64,000 nucleotides of DNA from Leucobacter allii (lineage in GTDB: Bacteria > Actinomycetota > Actinomycetes > Actinomycetales > Microbacteriaceae): assembly GCF_022919155.1 (NCBI RefSeq), contig NZ_CP095045.1:2046001-2110000 (forward strand), in the 5' to 3' direction. This document shows, in pieces, positions 53,154-61,539 of the stretch. Made by a program: the position numbers and the translations under genes. The first letter of the stretch is position 1, and each line of letters begins with the position of its first letter. The notes under the pieces are model-generated. The model saw only the letters and a list, made by a program, of their open reading frames with translations, made no database searches and was not told the DNA's origin.

Positions 53154-53181
53154 CGTTTCGTCACCATTTGGTGACGAAACG
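53154..53181. promoter_or_regulatory. Operator 2, extended 28-bp palindrome
   Basis: Arms CGTTTCGTCACCA and TGGTGACGAAACG are exact complements around TT. It shares the core GTCACCA-N2-TGGTGAC with operator 1, and the two centres are 67 bases apart. It lies upstream of both the binding-protein gene and the TetR gene. It is a strong candidate binding site for the adjacent TetR protein. Confidence 0.75.
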
Positions 53182-53243
53182 GGCGCGCTCCGTGGAATCG
53201 ACGCGCCCGGATCCCTAGGATCGTGGGAGAGGAAGGGGGCAGC

Positions 53244-53843
53244 ATGCCCAAGATCGTGGACCACGAGGAGCGCCGTGCGCACATCGTCGAGGCCGTGACG
53301 CAGATCATCATCCGCGACGGATTCGACCGCGTCACGATGCGCGAGATCGCGGCGGAGGCCGGCTACGCGCACGGTGCGATCGCCCGCTACTTCCCCGACA
53401 AGCAGAGCCTGCTCACGGCCGCGTTCCTCCAGGTCTTCCAGCATTCCCACCAGCGCACCCTCGAGCTCGTGGCGGGCGTGCGCGGCCTCGCCGCCCTGCG
53501 CACGATGTCGCGCCAGCTCCTCCCCTACGACACCGCGGAGTCCCTGCGGGCGCGCGTGGTGCTCACCTTCTGGGACCGCGCGTCGCAGGATCCGGAGCTG
53601 TGGGAGATCCACCACGAGAACATCACGCGGCGTCGGGCCCTCATCCGCCGCTTCGTCGAGGAGGCCCGCGAGGACGGCGAGCTGCACCCGGGGGTCGACG
53701 TCGAGGAGGCGGTCAACCGCGTCTCCGCGCACAACGCCGGCTGGCAGATGATCGCGGTGCTGGTGCCGGAGGCCGCGGCCGCTCGGAGCCTCGATGCGAG
53801 CATCGAGGCGCTCATCTCCGGCCTCGGCACGGAGCGCGCATGA
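53244..53843 (+). CDS. TetR/AcrR family regulator, BetI-like
   Basis: Regulator of 199 residues starting MPKIVDHEERR. The helix-turn-helix covers about 12-55, including VTMREIAAEAGYAHGAIARYF. The C-terminal part with RVVLTFWDRA is of the BetI type. A GAGGAAGGGGG site precedes the ATG. It is similar in its first 60 residues to the TetR at 56715-57317. The gene overlaps that of the formylglycine-generating enzyme by ATGA, and two palindromes precede it. It probably represses itself, that enzyme and the divergent sulfatase transporter. Confidence 0.9.
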   Translation: MPKIVDHEERRAHIVEAVTQIIIRDGFDRVTMREIAAEAGYAHGAIARYFPDKQSLLTAAFLQVFQHSHQRTLELVAGVRGLAALRTMSRQLLPYDTAESLRARVVLTFWDRASQDPELWEIHHENITRRRALIRRFVEEAREDGELHPGVDVEEAVNRVSAHNAGWQMIAVLVPEAAAARSLDASIEALISGLGTERA

Positions 53844-54811
53844 GCGGCTGCTGCGGCCCCGCGCGCCCGGCCGCGCCGCACGCCGGCATCGCTGCGGGCG
53901 CGCCGAGCGCGGGGTCGCTGCCCGGGGCGCAGCGGCACCGGATCGCGCAGTGCCCGATCCCCGGCGGCGTCTTCACGATGGGCGACGCCTCCGGGGACGG
54001 GCTCCCCGCGGACGGCGAATCGCCGCTCCACCGGGTCGAGCTCTCGCCTTTCGCGATCGACGCCACCGCGGTCACCAACGCGCAGTTCGCGCGCTTCGTC
54101 GACGATACGGGGTACCTCACGGAGGCCGAGCGGCTGGGCGCCTCGGCCGTCTTCCACCTGCTGGTCGACGCGCCGACCGCCGATATCACCGGCCCGATCC
54201 CCGGTACGCCGTGGTGGATCGGGGTGCGGGGGGCGGACTGGCGGCACCCGGGCGGGCGGGCCTCCCGCATCGCCGGTCTCGCCGACCACCCGGTCGTGCA
54301 GGTGAGCTGGCACGACGCCGCCGCATACTGCGCGTGGGCCGGGCGGCGCCTGCCGACCGAGGCGGAATGGGAGTACGCCGCGCGCGGCGGCCTCGTCGGC
54401 GCGCGGCACCCCTGGGGCGACGAGCCGATCGATGGCAGCGACGGAGTGTGGCGCGCCAACGTCTGGCAGGGCGACTTCCCCGTGCACAACACCGCGGGCG
54501 ACGGCTGGATCGGCACCGCGCCCGTGCGCAGCTACGCCCCCAACGGCTTCGGGCTCTGGCAGCCGATCGGCAACGTGTGGGAATGGTGCGCGGATCGTTT
54601 CGACGCGCACGGCTATGCGCGCGACGCCGCCCTCGGCACCGTCCGCGACCCCGGCGGTCCCGGAGCCGGTTCGGAGCGCGTGCTGCGCGGCGGAAGCTAC
54701 CTCTGCCACCCGTCCTACTGCAACCGCTACCGCAACTCCGCGCGCTCCCGGAACACCCCCGACTCCGCCATGGGGAACGCCGGCTTCCGGACCGCCGGCG
54801 CGATCGACTGA
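53840..54811 (+). CDS. Formylglycine-generating enzyme (sulfatase-modifying factor)
   Basis: Protein of 323 residues with the SUMF1/FGE-sulfatase fold. It oxidises the active-site cysteine of type I sulfatases to formylglycine. The active-site and copper-binding cysteines are in GGSYLCHPSYCNRYRN (about Cys 289 and 294), with the family ending SARSRNTPDSAMGNAGFR. Earlier blocks are IPGGVFTMGD, VTNAQFARFVDDTGYLTEAE and RLPTEAEWEYAARGG. The first 25 residues are cysteine/alanine-rich and not conserved. No export signal is seen, matching a cytosolic sulfatase. Its partner sulfatase is encoded at 47288-49627. Confidence 0.95.
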   Translation: MSGCCGPARPAAPHAGIAAGAPSAGSLPGAQRHRIAQCPIPGGVFTMGDASGDGLPADGESPLHRVELSPFAIDATAVTNAQFARFVDDTGYLTEAERLGASAVFHLLVDAPTADITGPIPGTPWWIGVRGADWRHPGGRASRIAGLADHPVVQVSWHDAAAYCAWAGRRLPTEAEWEYAARGGLVGARHPWGDEPIDGSDGVWRANVWQGDFPVHNTAGDGWIGTAPVRSYAPNGFGLWQPIGNVWEWCADRFDAHGYARDAALGTVRDPGGPGAGSERVLRGGSYLCHPSYCNRYRNSARSRNTPDSAMGNAGFRTAGAID

Positions 54812-54850
54812 CCCGGGCCGGAGCGCCGGGCTTCGGCGCTCCGGCCCGGG
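54812..54850. terminator. Perfect 16-bp bidirectional terminator
   Basis: CCCGGGCCGGAGCGCC at 54812-54827 is exactly complementary to 54835-54850. It begins right after the formylglycine-generating enzyme stop and ends four bases before the convergent oxidoreductase stop. Confidence 0.8.
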
Positions 54851-54853
54851 ATG

Positions 54854-56509
54854 CTACCGCTCGCCGGCGAGGATGAAGCGGGCGCCGAGCTCCCCGATGA
54901 GCACCGCGGGGGCGTTCGTATTGCCCGTCGTCACGCGCGGCATGATCGAGGCGTCGACGACGCGCAGGCCGTCGACCCCGTGCACGGCCAGGCGCGGTGA
55001 GACCACGGCGAGCTCGTCGATGCCCATCTTGCAGGTGCCGACCTGGTGATGGTAGGTCGCCACCGTCTCCCGCACGTAGTCCACGAGGTCCTCGCCGTCG
55101 CCCACCTCCGGCCCCGGGTAGACCTCGCGCGCGCCCCAGCCGCCGTCCTCGGGAGCGGCCGAGAGCGCCGGACGGCGGCCGATGCTCCGGCACTGCCGCA
55201 CCGAGGCGACGAGCGAGGCGACATCGTCCTCGTGGCCGAGCGCGTCCAGGTCGATGCGCAGCGGATCCTCCGGGTCCGGGCCGGAGAGGGTGATCGAGCC
55301 GCGCGCCCGCGGGGTGACGAGACCGGCCATGAAGGTGAAGCCGTCAGCCGAGCGCGGCTCGAGGAAGTCGCCGTACATCGGCACCGAGAAGTTGATCGGC
55401 TGCGTGTCGGGTCGGTCGAGCTCCTCCCGACTCTTCCAGAACAGGTGCGTCTGCGTCACCGAGCGGCCCGGCACGGGCTCGCCGACGGGACGCTCCGTCT
55501 CGAAGATGACGGGCGAGAGCAGATGGTCGTGCAGATTCTTGCCGACGCCGGGGAGATCGACGACCCCGGCGATCCCGACGTCCGCGAGCTCCTCGGCGGG
55601 GCCGATGCCGGAGCGCAGGAGCACGCGAGGCGAGTCGATCGCGCCCGCGGCGAGCACCACCTCGTCGGCGAGGATCTCGCGCGTCCGGCCGTGCTGCAGC
55701 ACGCGCACCCCGATGACCCGCGGCCGCGCCGTCTCCGCCGCTTCGCCCTCGGCGAAGATCAGCTCCTGCACGCGGCAGCCGAGCTCGACGGTGACGCGAT
55801 CCCGCACCGGCTTCAGATACGCCATGTAGGTGTTCAGCCGGCGGCCGTCCCGCACGGTCACCTGCTGCTGCGAGACGCCCGCGAGCTCCGCCCCGTTGTA
55901 GTCAGGGTTGTGCGGGAGACCCTCCTGCACGGCGGCGTCGATGATGGACTGCTGGATCGGTGCGAGCTCGACCTCGTCGGTGACGTCGAGGAGCCCGTCC
56001 TCCCCGCGCAGCCCGGGGGTGCCGTCGCCCGCGCCGTGGAAGCGCTCGATCGCGCGGTAGACCGGCAGCACCTCGTCCCAGGACCAGCCGTCGTTGCCGA
56101 GGGAGGCCCAGTGGTCGAAGTCGAGCGGCGAGCAGCGCACCCAGATCATAGCGTTCAGCGCGTGCGAGCCGCCGAGCACCCTGCCGCGCGGCAGGTGCAG
56201 GCGATGTCCGTTCGCCCCGGGCTGCGGCTCCGTGAAGTAGTCCCAGTCGTCCGCGCTGTGCCACAGCTCCCCCATGCGCATCGGGTCGTGGATGGCGGGA
56301 TTCGTGTCCTCGCCGCCCGCCTCGAGCACGGTCACCGCCACTCCCGCGTCCGCGAGTCTGCGCGCGACGACGGACCCCGCCGACCCCGCGCCGACCACGA
56401 CGACGCTCCGCGGCGCCGGTCCGCCCGCCCCGGGCGCGGATTCCGCCGCGGGATCCGGCACCGTCGTCGTCCCCGTCGCCGCCCCGGGCACGGTCTGCGA
56501 ATCCGCCAT
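54854..56509 (-). CDS. GMC family FAD oxidoreductase (choline/alcohol dehydrogenase type)
   Basis: Flavoenzyme of 551 residues. FAD binding is VVVGAGSAGSVVARRLADAG, after a proline/alanine-rich N-terminal tail of about 35 residues. The two GMC signatures are GRVLGGSHALNAMIWVR and GAIDSPRVLLRSGIGP. The catalytic histidine is in YHHQVGTCKMG and the second active-site residue is Asn in TTGNTNAPA. It would oxidise a primary alcohol. The ATG at 56509 has GAGGAG upstream. It is divergent from a BetI-like TetR gene. Confidence 0.9.
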   Translation of the reverse strand: MADSQTVPGAATGTTTVPDPAAESAPGAGGPAPRSVVVVGAGSAGSVVARRLADAGVAVTVLEAGGEDTNPAIHDPMRMGELWHSADDWDYFTEPQPGANGHRLHLPRGRVLGGSHALNAMIWVRCSPLDFDHWASLGNDGWSWDEVLPVYRAIERFHGAGDGTPGLRGEDGLLDVTDEVELAPIQQSIIDAAVQEGLPHNPDYNGAELAGVSQQQVTVRDGRRLNTYMAYLKPVRDRVTVELGCRVQELIFAEGEAAETARPRVIGVRVLQHGRTREILADEVVLAAGAIDSPRVLLRSGIGPAEELADVGIAGVVDLPGVGKNLHDHLLSPVIFETERPVGEPVPGRSVTQTHLFWKSREELDRPDTQPINFSVPMYGDFLEPRSADGFTFMAGLVTPRARGSITLSGPDPEDPLRIDLDALGHEDDVASLVASVRQCRSIGRRPALSAAPEDGGWGAREVYPGPEVGDGEDLVDYVRETVATYHHQVGTCKMGIDELAVVSPRLAVHGVDGLRVVDASIMPRVTTGNTNAPAVLIGELGARFILAGER

Positions 56510-56714
56510 GGTCTCTCCTCTCGGCGGCGCCGTCGCCGCTTCCGCCCTCCAGCACATCATCTCCGTCCGGGCGTCGTCGAGACGGCCCGCACGGACGTGC
56601 GCGCAGACGCAATCGGCGTTCCGTCCCGGTCAACCCGCCGCGGCTCCTCCGCGTCCGCTCGCCTGCTTCCGTCTACACTTGACCGAGAACCATCGCCGCC
56701 GCCGGAGGTCACCC

Positions 56715-57317
56715 ATGCCGAAGATCATCGACCACGATCAGCGACGCCAGGACATCATCGACGTCACCTGGCAGCTCATCGTGGAGGGCGGCATCGAGGC
56801 GGCGACGATGCGCGAGATCGCCGCCCGCGCCGGCTTCGCCAACGGCGCGCTGAAGCACTACTTCCCCGGCAAGGACGCGATCATCAAGGGCGCGTACGAG
56901 CACTCGCTGCGCGGCCTGGGCGACCGGCTCGCCGCGCACGTCGCCGGCAAGCGCGGGCTCGAGGCGCTCGAGATGTCCATCCGATTCACGCTGCCCGTCG
57001 AACAGGAGGACGCGACCGCGGCCCGCGTCCTGCTCTCCTTCTGGGAGCGCTGCGTCTTCAGCAGCGAACTCGACCACGACTACGACGAGCATCTCGCCGA
57101 GTGGACGACCAGTTACCTCCAGTATCTGCGCGAGGGCCGCGAGGACGGCGACATCGTCACCCCCGCTCCCGATCTGCAGCTCGCGAACGAGATCATCACG
57201 ATGAACCTCGGTGCGACCGTGACGCGCGTGGTGAGCCCGGCGCGCTTCGACGCCGCGCTGCTCGAGGCCCAGGTCAGCGACTACATCGCCCGGCTCGGGC
57301 GGCGCGACTGCCCGTAG
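56715..57317 (+). CDS. TetR/AcrR family regulator, BetI-like
   Basis: Regulator of 200 residues, starting MPKIIDHDQRRQDIID. The helix-turn-helix includes ATMREIAARAGFANGALKHYF. It is a paralogue of the TetR at 53244-53843. GGAGGT lies upstream of the ATG. It is divergent from the GMC oxidoreductase and ends six bases before the convergent phosphotriesterase gene. It could control the oxidoreductase, the phosphotriesterase block, or both. A lone GTCTAC half-site like that of the downstream operators lies upstream at about 56668. Confidence 0.88.
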   Translation: MPKIIDHDQRRQDIIDVTWQLIVEGGIEAATMREIAARAGFANGALKHYFPGKDAIIKGAYEHSLRGLGDRLAAHVAGKRGLEALEMSIRFTLPVEQEDATAARVLLSFWERCVFSSELDHDYDEHLAEWTTSYLQYLREGREDGDIVTPAPDLQLANEIITMNLGATVTRVVSPARFDAALLEAQVSDYIARLGRRDCP

Positions 57318-57323
57318 CGCCCC

Positions 57324-58442
57324 TCACCCGAACCCGGGCTCCCGGAAGGCCAGGATCCGCGCCGGGGTGTCCACCAGCATCCGCCGGATCGTCGCCTCGT
57401 CCACGCCGAACTCCGCGAGCACCGGCAGGAAGTGCTCGACGACGTAGCCGTAGCCGTGCCCGCCGTAGCGCCGCAGCTGCACGCGCTGGCAGACGTCGCC
57501 GCCGAGCACGAGCTGCGCACCCCAGCCCTCGGCGACGAGTTCGGCGAAGCCGCGCGCCACGCTCCGATCGGTGAACGGGAAGAGCGTGCCCCAGGGGCTC
57601 CCGGTGGCGCCGAGGAAATCCGCCTCGAGCACCGCGCCGCGCTCGAGGAGCCGCCGCGCGAGCGCCGGCTCCTCCGCGATCGATCCCGTGTGCCCGAAGA
57701 CGACCGCGCCGGGGTCCGCCCCCTCCGCCTCGAGCGCGTCGAGCACTCGCAGCTTCGCCTCGCCCGCGCCGCCGTGATGCAGCATGATCGGCGCGCCCGT
57801 GAGAGCCGCGGCACGGCCGGCCGCGCGCACGCTGCGCATCTCCTCCGGATGGACCGGATCGCCCTCGGCGCCGACCTCGCCGATGATCCCGGAGCGGATC
57901 GGCGCCCCCAGGGGCGCGGGCGCTCCGCGCACGACGTCGTGGACGATGCCGGCGACGAGCTCCTCGAAGGAGCGCGCGGCGAAGCCGGCCGGATGCAGCT
58001 CCCGCTGGTACCAGCCCGCGCCCATCACGATGTGGAGTCCCGAGGCGCGGCTGAGCCGCGCGAGGGCGCCGGGATCGCGGCCGATGCCGCACGCGGTCAC
58101 CTCGACCATCGCGCCGCCGCCCTGTCGCGCGAAATCGCCGACCTCGTCGAGCGCCGTGGCGAAGTCGCCCAGCAGGTCGTTGTCGGCGTTCGGCCGCCCC
58201 CGGCGGACGGCGGCGAGGTTCGCGAGCGCGAGCGGTTCCTGAGCGGCGGCGTCCCACTCGCCCGGCCTCGGGTTCGGAGTGTGCGCGGGACGACGCAGAT
58301 CGAGGAAGAGGTGCTCGTGCATGAGCGTGGCGCCGAGTTCTGCCGGCGGCACGGGGCCGAGCACGGTCTGCACGAGGCCCGCGAGATTCGGGATCTCGAG
58401 GTCGTCGAGGGTGCGGCGCTCCGCGCCGTCGGGGGTCAGCAT
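57324..58442 (-). CDS. Phosphotriesterase family hydrolase
   Basis: Binuclear metal hydrolase of 372 residues, related to phosphotriesterases and lactonases. The first metal pair is in ATLMHEHLFLD (His about 42 and 44). Further ligand segments are GEVGAEG, MLHHGG and FGHTGS, and the aspartate is in LGGDVCQRVQL. The C-terminus has YGYVVEHFLPVLAEFGVDEATIRRMLVDTPARIL (in pieces). All ligand positions look intact. The substrate could be a lactone or ester rather than a phosphotriester. It overlaps the upstream homologue by seven bases, so the two are co-translated. Confidence 0.88.
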   Translation of the reverse strand: MLTPDGAERRTLDDLEIPNLAGLVQTVLGPVPPAELGATLMHEHLFLDLRRPAHTPNPRPGEWDAAAQEPLALANLAAVRRGRPNADNDLLGDFATALDEVGDFARQGGGAMVEVTACGIGRDPGALARLSRASGLHIVMGAGWYQRELHPAGFAARSFEELVAGIVHDVVRGAPAPLGAPIRSGIIGEVGAEGDPVHPEEMRSVRAAGRAAALTGAPIMLHHGGAGEAKLRVLDALEAEGADPGAVVFGHTGSIAEEPALARRLLERGAVLEADFLGATGSPWGTLFPFTDRSVARGFAELVAEGWGAQLVLGGDVCQRVQLRRYGGHGYGYVVEHFLPVLAEFGVDEATIRRMLVDTPARILAFREPGFG

Positions 58443-59533
58443 CGGGGATCTCCGGTTCCGGACGGGACGGCGGCGGCGCGGGCCGCGGCGGGCTCCTCCC
58501 GCGCGAGGATGCGCAGCGCGTTCCCGCCGCCGACCGCGCGCAGGAGTGCCGTATCGGCGCCGAGCACGGCGAGGTAGGGCAGGAACTGCTGCGGCACGAA
58601 CTCGAGTCCGTTGCCGCCGAAGGCGGTGAGGCGGTGCTTGGCGCGGATCCCGGAGCTCAGCAGGATGCGCTCCCCCGCGCCGGCAGCGGCGGCCCGGAGT
58701 ACCGCGACGGCGACGTCGTGATCGGACACCACGGTGCGCACCGTCGGGATCCGCCCGAGATCGTCGAAGCAGAGCGTCGCGCCCGAGTCGAGCAGCGCGT
58801 CGAGGCGACCGTCGTCGACCCCGACACCGGGGCCGCCGCAGGACCGCCGCGCGGCGATCGCGGCGGCCGTTCCCGTGAGGATCACCCGGTCGCGCGGGAG
58901 GCCCGCGGACTCCGCGATCCCGAGGGCGCGCCGCAGGACCGGGAGCGCCGCGGGCTCCGGCGTCCCCGCGTCGACGGCGAGCACGAGCGGCGCGCCCGCT
59001 TCGGCCGCGACCCCGGCCGCGGCACGGAGCCGGTCGTCGCGGTCGCGCAGCGGGAACGGACCGACGAGGCCCGCCGGCGCTGCGTCCGGCTCGAGTTCGG
59101 CACGGAGTCGATCGGCGAGCACCGTCCCCTCGGCGACGGCGTCCGCGGGCGCGTGGCTGCCGATCGCCCCGCGCACGATCATCGCGCCCGTGTCGCGCGA
59201 GAGGCGGGCGAGCACGGCAGGGTCGGCCGCGCCGCCCGGTTCGGGCAGCGCGATGACGGCGGCCCGCCCGGGCCCGGCCTCCGCTGCGAGCGCGCGCAGG
59301 GCGCCGGCCGCGTCCGCCGCGTCGAGCGTCCGATCGTCGAGGTTCGCCTCGCCCATGAGCAGTCTCCCGAGCAGCGGCTGCGCGACCGGGGCGCGGGCGA
59401 AGTCCGCGCTGCTCGCCGCGAGCCCCGCGTTGCCCCGGCGCTCGGCGGGCGTGCGCAGGAGCGTCTCCGCGGCGAGCACGAGGTCGATGCCGGAGACCGG
59501 CACGGCTCCCGTGACGCTCGTGATCGTCGGCAT
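58436..59533 (-). CDS. Degenerate phosphotriesterase homologue lacking the metal ligands
   Basis: Protein of 365 residues that aligns with the downstream phosphotriesterase along its length. Shared stretches include VLARLSRDTGAMIV, the closing FVPQQFLPYLAVLGAD and ALRILAREEP. The HxH motif is replaced by AAET (His to Ala and His to Thr). The GEVGAE, LHHGG, GHTGS and GGD sites are replaced by PFPLRD, LAVDAG, TGTAAA and SSGIRA. It is therefore unlikely to bind the usual metals. Because it is translated just ahead of the intact enzyme, a regulatory or structural partner role is possible. The start at 59533 follows the methyltransferase stop by 11 bases. Confidence 0.8.
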   Translation of the reverse strand: MPTITSVTGAVPVSGIDLVLAAETLLRTPAERRGNAGLAASSADFARAPVAQPLLGRLLMGEANLDDRTLDAADAAGALRALAAEAGPGRAAVIALPEPGGAADPAVLARLSRDTGAMIVRGAIGSHAPADAVAEGTVLADRLRAELEPDAAPAGLVGPFPLRDRDDRLRAAAGVAAEAGAPLVLAVDAGTPEPAALPVLRRALGIAESAGLPRDRVILTGTAAAIAARRSCGGPGVGVDDGRLDALLDSGATLCFDDLGRIPTVRTVVSDHDVAVAVLRAAAAGAGERILLSSGIRAKHRLTAFGGNGLEFVPQQFLPYLAVLGADTALLRAVGGGNALRILAREEPAAARAAAVPSGTGDPRC

Positions 59534-59544
59534 GGCGGACGGGA

Positions 59545-60519
59545 TCAGGCGGCCGTGGCGACGAGTACGCGCGGGCTGCCGGGCAGCGCCACGAGCCGGT
59601 CGACGCTCCAGCCCGCCTCGGAAAGCCACCCCTCCACCTCGTCGATCGGGTAGACGAGGGTGCCGTCGATGTTGAAGTACTCGCCCGCGTGCAGGGCATC
59701 GATGCCGCGCTGCACGGGATCCCGATCGAGGAAGAAGTCGAGCAGGTGGAGTGTCGCGCCGGGTACGGCGGCGGCGCGCGCGGCCCGGAGGATCGCGACG
59801 TTCTGCTCGGGGGTGAAGCGGTGCAGCACGTGGGTCAGCAGCACGAGGTCGTGCTCGCCGCCGGGCTGGGCGGTCTCCGTGGGCGCCTCTTCGATGACCA
59901 CGCGCGAGGCGCAGCCGGCGGCGTCGGCCGCCTCCGCGATGCCGTCGGTGAAGCCGGGAGCGTAGACGTAGCGCGTGGCGAGCTCGGGGTTCTGCGCCAT
60001 CGCGACGACGGAGAAGCCCGCGGCGAGACCGCCGAAGTCGAGCGCATTGCGGAAGTCCGCGAAGTCGAAGGCCTCCCCGTACTGCTCGGCGTGCAGGGCG
60101 TTGTAGGTCATCACGCCGGCCATGAAGTCGCTCCACCCGGCCTCGTCGAGTTCGAGCGCGCCGGGGTGATCGGTGTCGACGGTGCGGTCGTAGCCGAGCC
60201 ACTGCCGGTAGCTGATGTCGCCGAGGAAGGCGAGGAAGGGGGTGAGATCGATGTCGCCGCGGCCCGAGAGGTACTTCTCGGCGTCGGGCGCGAGCGCGTA
60301 GCTGCCCGCGCTGCGCTCGAGCAGCCCGAGCGCGTTCATCGCATCGGCGAGGATCCGGACCTGCCGCTCGGGGTGCCGGGTGGCCTCCGCGAGGCCGGCC
60401 GCGTCTCGCGGGCCGCCCGCGAGCGCTGCGAACAGGCCGATGCGGGCGGCGTTGTCGAGCTGCTTGGCGCCCATGAAGCCGGTGGCGATGTCGAGGATGC
60501 GATCGGGGGTGGCGTTCAT
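59545..60519 (-). CDS. SAM-dependent methyltransferase, O-methyltransferase type
   Basis: Protein of 324 residues with an N-terminal winged-helix dimerisation domain (LDNAARIGLFAALAGGPRDAAGLAE and SYALAPDAEKYL) and a C-terminal methyltransferase domain. Motif I is LDFGGLAAGFS, where most relatives have a DxGGGxG loop, so cofactor binding may be altered. LLTHVLHRF follows as a later motif. It is first in the leftward unit with the phosphotriesterase pair, and operator site 1 fills the spacer of its candidate promoter (TTGTGA, 17 bases, TTACGT). Confidence 0.83.
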   Translation of the reverse strand: MNATPDRILDIATGFMGAKQLDNAARIGLFAALAGGPRDAAGLAEATRHPERQVRILADAMNALGLLERSAGSYALAPDAEKYLSGRGDIDLTPFLAFLGDISYRQWLGYDRTVDTDHPGALELDEAGWSDFMAGVMTYNALHAEQYGEAFDFADFRNALDFGGLAAGFSVVAMAQNPELATRYVYAPGFTDGIAEAADAAGCASRVVIEEAPTETAQPGGEHDLVLLTHVLHRFTPEQNVAILRAARAAAVPGATLHLLDFFLDRDPVQRGIDALHAGEYFNIDGTLVYPIDEVEGWLSEAGWSVDRLVALPGSPRVLVATAA

Positions 60520-60591
60520 GTACTCGTCCTTCGTCGTGTGGGCCGCCCGGCGAGCGGGACGGCGATGTCCTGGGTGGTGACCCGACGTAAA

Positions 60592-60608
60592 GTCTACAAC
60601 TGTAGAAT
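60592..60608. promoter_or_regulatory. Operator site 1 of the terminal cluster
   Basis: GTCTACAACTGTAGAAT contains an inverted repeat, TCTACA and TGTAGA. On the minus strand it lies exactly between TTGTGA and TTACGT, a candidate promoter for the methyltransferase. It matches two more sites at 60638 and 62618. Confidence 0.65.
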
Positions 60609-60637
60609 CACAAAATCGACCGCCGCCGCATCTTTTT

Positions 60638-60654
60638 TTCTACTACCATAGAAA
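60638..60654. promoter_or_regulatory. Operator site 2 of the terminal cluster
   Basis: TTCTACTACCATAGAAA, with arms TTTCTA and TAGAAA, is in the same register as site 1. It lies 51 bases upstream of the hydrolase ATG, after a run of seven T. It probably controls the rightward hydrolase. Confidence 0.6.
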
Positions 60655-60704
60655 AACCCGCGCGCGGCTCCGCCCGACGCGCCCGACCGTAGGAAAGGCT
60701 CCCC

Positions 60705-61457
60705 ATGGCACTCGCAGCGCATCACTTCCCGGCCGCGGACTCCGCCCTCGCGCCGGTGCTCCTGCTCCACGGCTTCGCCTCGAGCGCGGACGAGGACTTC
60801 CTCACGACCGGCTGGGTGGAGAGCCTCGCCGCCGCGGGCCGCCCGACCATCGCGATCGATCTCCCGGGGCACGGGGACAGCCCCGCGGTGGCCTCGGCCG
60901 GCGAGGCCACGACGTCCGCCGTGATCGCGGCGATCCTCGCCGCCGTCGAGGCGGTGTCCCCCGCGACGCCCGGCGACAGCGACGCCGTCGGCGCGGCGCC
61001 CATCGACGTGATCGGATACTCCCTCGGCGCGCGCCTCGCCTGGGAGCTGCCCGCCGCCTCGCCGAGGGTGCGCCGGCTCGTGCTCGGCGGCATCAGCCCG
61101 GCCGAGCCGTTCGCCGCGATCGACCCGGCGGACCTCGCGGCGACGCTCGCGGGCCGCGCTCCCGCGCATCCGCTCACCGGCATGATGGCCAGGATGATCC
61201 AGGCCCCGGGCCGGGACACCGCGTCCCTCGCCCGCGTGATCGCGGGTCTCGCCGCCGAACCCTTCGCGCCCGGCGCGGGCGGGCCCGCCGTCCCGACGCT
61301 GCTCGTCGCAGGCCTCGAGGACGCGCTCACCACGAGCGTCGAGGAGCTGGCCGCGGCGCTCCCCGCCGTGCACCTCGAGCGCGTCCCGGGCGACCACCGC
61401 GCCGCACTCGACGGCCCCGAGTTCCGCGCGGCGGCGATCGGCTTCCTCGCGGACTGA
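60705..61457 (+). CDS. Alpha/beta hydrolase
   Basis: Hydrolase of 250 residues. The oxyanion part is LLLHGFASSADEDF, the aspartate turn is DLPGHGDSP and the nucleophile elbow is GYSLGARLAW. The acid and histidine are expected at GLEDALTTS and GDHRAALDGPEF. The compact form and GYSLG resemble MenH-like and lactonase-type enzymes. It is divergent from the methyltransferase, under the paired operator sites. Confidence 0.85.
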   Translation: MALAAHHFPAADSALAPVLLLHGFASSADEDFLTTGWVESLAAAGRPTIAIDLPGHGDSPAVASAGEATTSAVIAAILAAVEAVSPATPGDSDAVGAAPIDVIGYSLGARLAWELPAASPRVRRLVLGGISPAEPFAAIDPADLAATLAGRAPAHPLTGMMARMIQAPGRDTASLARVIAGLAAEPFAPGAGGPAVPTLLVAGLEDALTTSVEELAAALPAVHLERVPGDHRAALDGPEFRAAAIGFLAD

Positions 61458-61539
61458 GCCGACTCCGGGGCCGATCCAGGCGATCCGCCGCGCCGACCGC
61501 GGCGAGGCGCAGGACGGGAGGGCGCGGTCGTCCGGCGGC

